From Mycogone perniciosa (Eukaryota > Ascomycota > Sordariomycetes > Hypocreales > Hypocreaceae), in assembly GCA_025331125.1 (NCBI GenBank), contig JAOALB010000161.1:1-64000 (forward strand): a stretch of 64,000 bases of DNA, in the 5' to 3' direction. The position numbers and the translations under genes are program-made. The notes under the pieces are model-generated. The model searched no databases. It saw nothing but the letters and a program-made list of their open reading frames with translations, and had not been told where the DNA came from. This document shows, in pieces, positions 56,553 through 64,000 of the stretch (its first letter is position 1; every line of letters begins with the position of its first letter).

Positions 56553-58744
56553 TCAGTTGCCTCTGGCATCTGAGGTAACATCCTCCTGCTCTTCCTGGGT
56601 ATCCACGACAGTCGCCTCGGGGGCATCCAAATCGATGTCATTTTCAGGGGCAACCGAAAACGTTTGAGATTTGTCTTCCCACCTCAGCGATCTATTCAGG
56701 CTCGCGATTCTGCACCCAAGCCACAGGATTCTCTCTTTTCGTACCTCCATCATCGAGCCCTGCTCAAAGTACTTCTCATCCTCATCCACTGTCTCAAAGG
56801 AGAACCAGTCATTGGGGAAATAATCTTCCGTGTAAATGAGACCCCGCATTGCATAATCCTCCGGCAATGGCCGTGGAATATCGTTCTTTGGTGCCCCTGG
56901 GAATTCTTCGCTGCTGATACGAAGCTCAGATTTGCAAGATTGCTTCAGATAATTTAGCATCATGGCCGTTAATTTCCATGGAAAGTCCCGCTCAATATAG
57001 GACATGGCAACAGGGAATCGTGACATGTGGCGCAAGAAGACCAATTGTGTATGAAGATAAGGGAGGATATTCATGTCTCCCCATCGATGTGTAATAATTT
57101 CGTATGTACGAACGACAAAGGAAAGCGTTTGCAAAAAGGTCTCTCCAGGCGTCAATTTCGGTGTAGAACCCCCCTCTTTGGCAGTGCTGGACTTGTCAAC
57201 CTTTTCAGACTTGTCAGACTCCTCAGGTCGCTTTGACGTAATTGCATGCTTGAGAGCATTGGACTCATCCCCATAGCCTAGGAGAGAACATCCGAGGGAG
57301 ATTCCAATAAAATATCTATTTCGATGGTTAGCAAATTGAGGTGAGAACATTACGGGTTTTTTTCAGTGCGGTGACTTACCCTGGTTCCAGCCAACCTTTG
57401 GTTATTCTAGCAATATGTCCATCCAACAGTTCAAAGAATTGGTTCATTGAAGGCTCTAGCTGGTCCTGACCTTTGCCAGAGAAAAGGATTGCATGAACAC
57501 GAACGAAAGCCGCATCAATAGGCTCCAGACGCGGCGATGTTGAGCTCAAAACCGGGTCAAATAGAGTCATTATACTCTCACGTGCGCTCAGAAAGGGAAT
57601 TGGCACGCACAGCGACTTTGTGTAGTAGTAAACCTGTTGCAAGGCGTTCGGCCGGGCGAGAATCGCCAGGTGATGATAGAGGCGGCCCGTTGTTGGTGAT
57701 TTATCTGAAGCTTTGCTATACCAATACCTCGAAACGGACGTCCAGGCCTCTCTGTCCCGAATGTCGTAGTCTTCAATTGCCATGCGGTACCTTCCCAGAT
57801 CGCCAAGGCATTCTATCCACGTATCTTCAAAGGCAGGCACCGTCTCGTAGAGAAGAGCCATCATGCTGTAGGCAATGTAGATAAACGTGAGCATAGGCTC
57901 CAAAGAAAAGGGTAATTTGTGCCTCAAAAGCTCCAGAAATGAATGGATTCCGTGTCGCCACATCCTCGCTGGCATTGCATATTTCGTGGCTAGACGGCGA
58001 AGGGCTGGACTCGCGGATGGATGTTGACTGGCCAAGAAAAAGTCGTGATGTTCGTGCAGTAGGGTGCGGTGCAAGGCTATCAGTGCTTGCCACTGTTCGT
58101 TGCTTAGTTGTCGCAGGGTATCCTTGTTGGATGATTGGATATTGTCAACTTCTATGCATTTGCTTTCTACCATGACAAGACCAGCATAGATGCCCTTGAC
58201 CTCGGCAACAAGCTGCTCCGGAGAAACTGGCCTCGTCTCTGGTTGAAGAATCATTTGCAACACCGTTGGGGTCGACTCCTCTGTTGACTGGTCTTGGGAG
58301 GGGTCTTGATGCGGCTGCGATTGGGACTGTTGAAATTGGGACGGGAGTTGGGATTGCCAGCCCTGTCTTTCCTGGGGCGAGCGCTTCATACGTGAGGAAC
58401 GAACAGGCCCGGACCTCTTTCGCGATCTCTTCGCCTGTTTGTGGTGGTCGCCAGGGCCAGAAGTTGGATTCCTGAGGGCCCGGTGGTCAATTCGACGAAA
58501 CTAGGGTGCATGTAGGGGAGAAGGCAACGCACTGAGGTTTGGGAGGGTTTATTCTCATCCTCTCAAAGGCCGCTTTGATGTCTGCTTCATCCTCAAGATC
58601 CGAGTGGTTGCCGGCATCGTTCTGGACGTGACTTTTGAACCCATTGATGGTTGGTGGCCGGACATCGGCATGACAAAGCGGACAGTTCAGCTGCCGCGAA
58701 CTACTCCCGAGATGGTCCATATCTGATTTGCCTGGTGGAGGCAT
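56553..58744 (-). CDS. Est1-type DNA/RNA-binding domain protein with N-terminal Cys/His finger-like motif
   Basis: Exons are 58744-58533, 58471-57380 and 57315-56553. The introns (58472-58532 and 57316-57379) have GTGCGT and GTAAGT donors and restore frame, giving 688 residues. The N-terminus has C21-x2-C24-x14-H39-x7-H47, a finger-like arrangement. A basic region (KRSRKRSGPVRSSRMKR) and a Gln-rich stretch follow. The Est1-type domain contains the family hallmark GDLGRYRMAIEDYDIRDRE, then ARPNALQQVYYYTKSLCVP, i.e. the TPR-like SMG5/6/7-Est1 fold. FIGISLGCSLLGYG follows after intron 2 and the C-tail is acidic. Relatives act in telomerase recruitment or nonsense-mediated decay. Many fungi have several such paralogues of unclear role, so the specific function is open. 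Complete and apparently intact. Confidence 0.88.
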
Positions 58745-60391
58745 TTTGACAATGGTATGGCAGTATCAGCTCGGAGGGGACGTGAGACGCGTGCGGGAGG
58801 TCAGATTAACGAAAGGCGAATAGCAGCAATCGCCAGCTGCAATTCGTACGCTATGTATGCTGGTGGTGTGTATTTCTGTGCGCTGCTTTCTATAGGGACT
58901 CGAAAAGGTTTCCTCCCGTTCTCCCAAGAGCGACCTCCCGTATTTATCGAAGTTAAGGTGGTTCGCGGCCACAACGAGAAGGCAACCAAGTCATGCAGGA
59001 AGAATGAGGCGACACAATGCCACACCATCCGACCAGGTCGCCAAGCTTGCCTGGCAAGAAGACCCCGAACAGCAAATTTTGCCTATTTTCTCATTGAAAT
59101 TAGAGTGTTTACCTCTATGAATCCAATGCGCAATATTAGTTAATAAGAACACTTTGATACTAAAACATCACGTCTAGTATTGGCTTTGGGTTTGGTTGTG
59201 ACCTGTGCTTTCTACTTCGTAGACCGGATAATACCTACCATTGGGGTTAGGTGGGAGAAAAAGCAACAACAAACATTATCAGTGGCTGACCAAATCCAGG
59301 TGCTACTGAGACCCTCCGTGGAGAGGCTGGTGCCTAATAACTTTCTAGCCTCCACACATTACGTAGCTGGATCAAGGTCCCACATCACATCGACGCATGT
59401 CAGTAGACCCAATAACTTCGCGTACATTTGGAGGGCTGAGCAAGGAGGGGGTTCTTATCGTTGAGTGCTCGGTGAGGAATTTCTTCCTTGCCTCCGTACG
59501 TACAGGTTACAAGCACGGATACTTTCCCGAGCAGGGCAACAGTGGTGTCTATTAGTAAAGAAATCCATGATTGGCTGAGTGTACAGTGGTTGAAACAAGG
59601 ATATCGGTACTACTGCCTGCATGAAAGTCAGTACTGTATACCTTGATGTTCTCTTATTACCTAGCCTACGGTGCCCCCAGGGCCCACACACCCGGCCCAC
59701 GAGACCAGCATTAAGAGTGTCCGCCTCAACAATTATGACGTGGCTTATGAGATTCCACAAGACGTGGAAGCAAACAGGTAGGCTTGCAGCGAGTAGAGCT
59801 ACCAATGAACATAAATATTTTGAAAATGGAGTGTGGTAGATGCGTAGTATGGCAGTTATGGAACAGTGGCATAATATAGTGTCCGGTTTGATGTCTGGTA
59901 ACCCTTCTCGAGCGCGCCTGACCAGCTGTTAGATGTCTATTATTACTTGGGGGGTCCGAAAGTCAACCAATTTCAGACCCGCAATTTAACCACAGGACTG
60001 TACCGCCGTAGCCTACCCAAGTTGAACCTACCGGCCGCAAGTCTCGTACAATAACGAATTCTGATATGTACCGCAATCGTGGACCAGCATAATTGGCGGC
60101 CACTCAAAACACCCTGCTTTGCTCCGTAGTGGGTTCAGGCTTTGCTGAGTGTCTGTTGTGACTGGCCTGCCCTCAGCCGATTCTAGGACGAAGGACTCCT
60201 ATTCTGTCTCTCCCTAGTATTTAGTAGCTACAAATATGATGATCGATCGAACCAGAGGAGTCGAGCTCACAAGGAAATCAATTCATAAGACAGATGCATT
60301 TGTTAGCGCTGTTGCAAATCCTCTCAGCTCTTCCAGAAGCCACCTTTATCTCTTCCGTGTCCCATTGAGGATAACCTACAACCAATCGAAT
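58745..60391. other. Intergenic, no gene seen
   Basis: The first ~150 bases are the promoter side of the Est1-type gene. Short ORFs at 58757-59839 are unsupported. Confidence 0.35.
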
Positions 60392-60868
60392 TTACGCCTT
60401 CCCGAAGGCAAATGAGCCCTTCATAAAAGCTAGTGCCCCAATAAACTTGTACTCGATCTTGAAGGTTCTGTCTCCGAGCTCCACCACCCCCATCACTTTC
60501 AGTACTACCAACGAGAAGCCGAGTCTAATGACAAGCCGTTGCCCTTTAGCCTTGATGGCAAAGTGAATCGTCAGGAAAGATAGAGGAATTTTGAACTTCA
60601 GATGTTTCGGTGTCGCGCCGTGTGCAATTTGTGTCGCAGGTTTGGGCAGCTCGAGTTTGCGTACTTTGGAATGCATCAACGCCCGTAACACATTTACGAA
60701 TGAGGACACCAAAATGATTCCGAAAGTAAGTTTTGCCAAGGTGTCGTACCAGTTCTTGTCGTTAAAATGAAATAGAATCGAAGAAGCTGCAGGAATGTGA
60801 AGGTCCGTCCAGGATCCTGCAAGCGATTGAAGATGTTGAACATAGCGCGTATCAAACATTCTGTTCAT
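60392..60868 (-). CDS. Hypothetical protein with one membrane segment (158 residues)
   Basis: The ATG is at 60868 and no intron is needed. The N-terminal ~45 residues are polar. One hydrophobic helix (LTFGIILVSSFVNVLRALM, about residues 47-65) is followed by a basic segment (KVRKLELPKPATQ) and a strand-rich, alternating hydrophobic C-terminal half (FKIPLSFLTIHFAIKAKGQR, RLGFSLVVLKVMGVVEL). This suggests a membrane-anchored beta-rich domain. No family is recognised. Regular codon pattern and length favour a genuine gene, but there is no homology evidence. Confidence 0.45.
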   Translation of the reverse strand: MNRMFDTRYVQHLQSLAGSWTDLHIPAASSILFHFNDKNWYDTLAKLTFGIILVSSFVNVLRALMHSKVRKLELPKPATQIAHGATPKHLKFKIPLSFLTIHFAIKAKGQRLVIRLGFSLVVLKVMGVVELGDRTFKIEYKFIGALAFMKGSFAFGKA

Positions 60869-62672
60869 GGAGAGACTAGAACGCTTTTGCTATCTAAAGT
60901 TCATTGCTTAAAATCCACGAGAATTTTTCAAAGGCAGGCAAGCACATCAGAGGCGGGATTGTCTTTTTTGTCTGTCTTTTGAACACATCCCGCATTGCTT
61001 TTTTGAGGGCCTGGACGGCAAGCCACCATACTGTATCCATCCTCTCTAACTTAAGCGAATTGCCTTATAGGAGGAGATCGGCCGATGGTAGTTTAGGTTT
61101 GGGAATGAAAATGTCAACTAATCGAAGTCCGTGGCGCCCAACAGGCCTTGTTTCTGCTGGAACAGGGACTCCATCACAAACAAGTCTTTGATCCGACAGC
61201 AGAGAGAATAATTTACCATATGGACGCCAACACAATGTGGCACATTGCATTTGGATAGTAGCATCCAAACCCTGTATCAAGCAGGACTACATACAGATTG
61301 ATGTCTCATCTGTTTCATTTCCACAATAAGTGGGTAGCTGCGCTGCTACGCAGCTATCCAGGTACACGAAATGGTTCCGAGTTGATCACATTGCCATTAC
61401 TGCGTAGTGGCTCGTTGGCTTGATACCGTATATATGTAACATCAGGACTGTTCACAGGGGCTACCTCTAGGAGAAGCCGAAGACTTTCCAAATCGAAGCT
61501 CTCGGCCGCAACAGCAACAATCGATTTCAGGGGGAAACCCTGGAGGGTGTGATTTACTGGAATGTTTTGTAAGAAAAGCAGAAGGGGGAATCCACACTGA
61601 GTCACGAAGGACTGCAATGCGAGTCTCTTCAAGTCCTGTAGCTAGCATGGTAATACGGAGTAGTGTGATCTCTACAAAAACCGCGGAATGATGGCTCTTT
61701 GACTTGTGACTCAGTGGGGGTTCATGCGACCTGATGATGAGGAAGAGTGGATGGCTTTTGCATATTTTAATCTGCATTGGGTACCGATGTAGTCAAGCCC
61801 AGACAAACAGACTTGTACTGCTCAAGATTTGTCTCGATTTTATCAAGGAGCAAATTATAGGTGTTGGCAAATTTTGGTTGGTTGAATTGACAGGGATTAA
61901 GAAAGTGGCTGGTTAACGAGAATGTCGGCCAGACTCGGTTAGGCGGTGAGAGAGCTGGAGGTGGCAACACACAGAGGAGAATTAGAATGTACTCCGTACC
62001 CCGGGAGAAAATACTTGGCCCAGTCAGCATGCGCTATGGATCAAACTGGAGTTGACATCCCTTGGACGGTGTAGGATCCCGGTCACTAGGGTGTGGCTAT
62101 ACAAGACGAGCTCACGGCTATGTATGTATACCCCTCAGAGCCCTGTCACTGCATGTAGATAGACGTACTCCGAACAGATTGCCAAGCCATAGTCACCCTT
62201 GTCTATAGCCCCTGCTCGCTACCTTGCCCTGGACCACGAAAATAGTTTAGAACCCCAAGGCTCCAAGGTTCGGGCCAGGATGTAATACCTTCTTGGCGGG
62301 GAAAACCTGAGCGCTAGCAGTTAAATCATAGTGAGGTCTGCTAAGTGGTTTGGCTGAGGCCCCTAGAGTTTCTAAATTTTCTACATGAGTATCCAGACGG
62401 TTGTGCATCACTATATACCTGAGTAGTACCTTGATTTCAGAACCTGGAAGCACTATTGCCAGGTCCCACGTAAGTAATTGCAGATACCTGACTGATGCTG
62501 ATAAACCGGTCCTTACATATCAACAGAAGTGTTTTATTTGGCTTCTGAAAGCCCCACCAACGGGCAAACCCTCTTTGGACTCGCTACTTTCTCTCGATAA
62601 CGGCCTTCAAGGCCTTCCGCATTAATCTGACCACGACTGTGCAAGCTCCGAAAAACCATTAATGCTTCCATC
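60869..62672. other. Intergenic, no gene seen
   Basis: Short ORFs at 61065-61280 and 61354-61777 (minus) are unsupported. TACGGAGTA/TACTCCGTA words lie at 61654-61662 and 61990-61998. The right end is the upstream region of the SPX gene. Confidence 0.35.
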
Positions 62673-64000
62673 ATGAAGTTTGGCTTGCATCTCCATCATC
62701 ACCAGTTGGCGAAGTGGGCCAATCACTACGTTGACTATAATGGCCTGCGACAGAAGATCAGGGCCGAATCGGAACAGCAAAACAAGGCAGACTTTGCAGG
62801 TTGGTAAGCGCACTTCCACGATCTATCACCTTCTAATCAGGCTCCAGAGGTTTTTGAATACCTCAGTGAAAATCTCAGAAGACTTGAGGCATTTCGTCGG
62901 AAAAAGTACGAGTCACTTGTTCGCCGTGAGACCGAACTATGTGCGAGATTTGCCTTGCCTTCGGCGCCTGTCACTTTGCCCAACATAGACCTCGTGGAAG
63001 TGCACGAACTTGCCTTTGTTCTCTTTGTCTATGAGGATCTCCTGCTTGAACTGAAAGAGATTCAATGGTTTGACAGAGTTAATGAGACCGCGATAACAAA
63101 AATCTTTAACAAGATCGCGAATGACGACCAAGAAACTTCCAATGATTATCATCGTCTCCATTCTCAATGGCTTGCGGTGCAACAGAATCTCGAGAAGCCC
63201 CGAGTTTGGGCCCACAAGCGAATCTCCAAGTTGATAGCTGATATCCGTCGGGTGCGTGATGTGCCGCAACTTGGTGCACGATCGTTGTACTTGGGCGGTT
63301 TGTCCAGCGATACATGGCCCCTTGCATTTACCCAGGATGACTTGTATCGCGTGCTCAAGAACGACGATTGTCATGCTGCACAGAAAATCCTTCTCGCATT
63401 TGGCGACCTGATGGCTGAGCGAGGTCATGATTCCGGCACGCTACTCTACGATATGTTTATTCTTGCGGGCATCTTTGAATCCAATAACACTGCGATTCTT
63501 ATCCTTGACGCCTTGCTCAATGAAAATGCCGCTATAAACACGAATCAAATGTCCCTCTTTCTAAGAATATGCGGCCATAAAATGCAAAAGGAGCCCCATC
63601 AATCGCAACATTTGTCTGGAGAGCATCGCCAAAATGTCACATTTGACGACCTGTTGAGCAAATTGCTGAATGACTGTGACTCCGCTACCAGTTTTCTTCT
63701 TGGTGAGAAGGACAGTCAAGGATGTCTTCCGCTGCACTATGCGGCGCAGTACGGCTTGACAAACTTTTGCAGAGCCTTGGTATTTTGTGCGTTCGGTTCA
63801 GAGAGTCAATCTGTTGTTGCTGAGGCTTTATTTTCAATGGATCACGAGGGAAATACACCAATCCACTACGCTGTCCTCTCCGGCCACACGCCTGTGCTCA
63901 CCGTCCTACTCCAAGGATTGTTTCTTATCCAGAAGAATAAGCAGACAATGTCCAACATCAAAAACCTCCTCGGGGACCTTCTTCTTTTGTCTCTAAGAGC
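62673..64000 (+). CDS. SPX-ankyrin protein (PHO81/GDE1 type), partial at right edge
   Basis: The start MKFGLHLHHH at ATG 62673 is the canonical SPX beginning. Exon 1 is 62673-62799. A 48-nt intron (62800-62847, GTTGGT...CTCCAG, branch TTCTAATC) restores frame (FAEVFEYLSENLRRLEAF), and exon 2 stays open to the window end, giving at least 426 residues. The SPX domain covers ~1-150 (YVDYNGLRQKIR at its start, WFDRVNETAITKIFNKI at its end). Two ankyrin repeats are visible near residues 333 and 377 (CLPLHYAAQYGL, NTPIHYAVLSGH). SPX domains bind inositol pyrophosphates and report phosphate status. With ankyrins this is the PHO81 (CDK inhibitor) or GDE1 (glycerophosphodiesterase) architecture. The GDPD domain expected downstream lies outside the window. 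Confidence 0.88.

Noticed and set aside
57537..57884. Plus-strand ORF inside the Est1-type gene
   Set aside because: Antisense shadow of the Est1 domain.

Overview
The window is nuclear DNA of a filamentous ascomycete (Pezizomycotina). The evidence is short introns (48-97 nt) with GTRNGT-like donors and CTAAC/CTGAC branch sites, together with fungal families: a PMCA-type Ca2+-ATPase, a LaeA-like methyltransferase, an Est1-type protein, a SPX-ankyrin protein, a DUF7732-like secreted protein, Zn2Cys6 clusters and Tad1-like LINE relics. The style fits Sordariomycetes, perhaps Hypocreales. The species is not determined.

The window has two compartments. Positions 1 to about 24 kb are gene-poor and repeat-rich. 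They hold three members of a ~423-bp TA-flanked MITE family, two LINE relics, a solo LTR with a 5-bp target duplication, a 788-bp foldback element, a dispersed repeat with an ATC microsatellite, and mostly orphan small genes. These are a mucin-like membrane sensor, a RING-like protein with a 24-residue duplication, an orphan chromodomain protein, and four small (157-164 residue) coiled-coil or heptad-containing ORFs, three of them with a lysine/arginine patch. From 24.5 to 28 kb lies an insulysin (M16) pseudogene with all splice sites intact, no frameshift and five premature stops.

From 30 kb the window looks more like ordinary chromosome. It carries a PPP phosphatase (30.1-31.2), a DUF7732-like secreted protein (32.2-33.0), a small conserved-looking gene (36.4-36.8), a Ca2+-ATPase (38.6-42.4), a zinc-cluster ORF of uncertain structure (43.5-44.3), a PH-domain protein (48.7-50.0), a LaeA-like methyltransferase with six introns (50.9-52.1), an Est1-type protein (56.6-58.7), a small membrane protein (60.4-60.9) and a SPX-ankyrin protein running off the right edge (62.7 onward). 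Long intergenic stretches between them contain only relics.

The genes do not form one operon-like pathway. Loose themes are signalling and ion/phosphate homeostasis (mucin sensor, phosphatase, Ca2+ pump, PH protein, SPX protein) and chromatin or telomere-related functions (chromodomain, LaeA-like, Est1-like). A 9-mer (TACGGAGTA or its complement) recurs 15 times, always outside coding exons. No tRNA, intact rRNA, CRISPR or telomeric array was seen.
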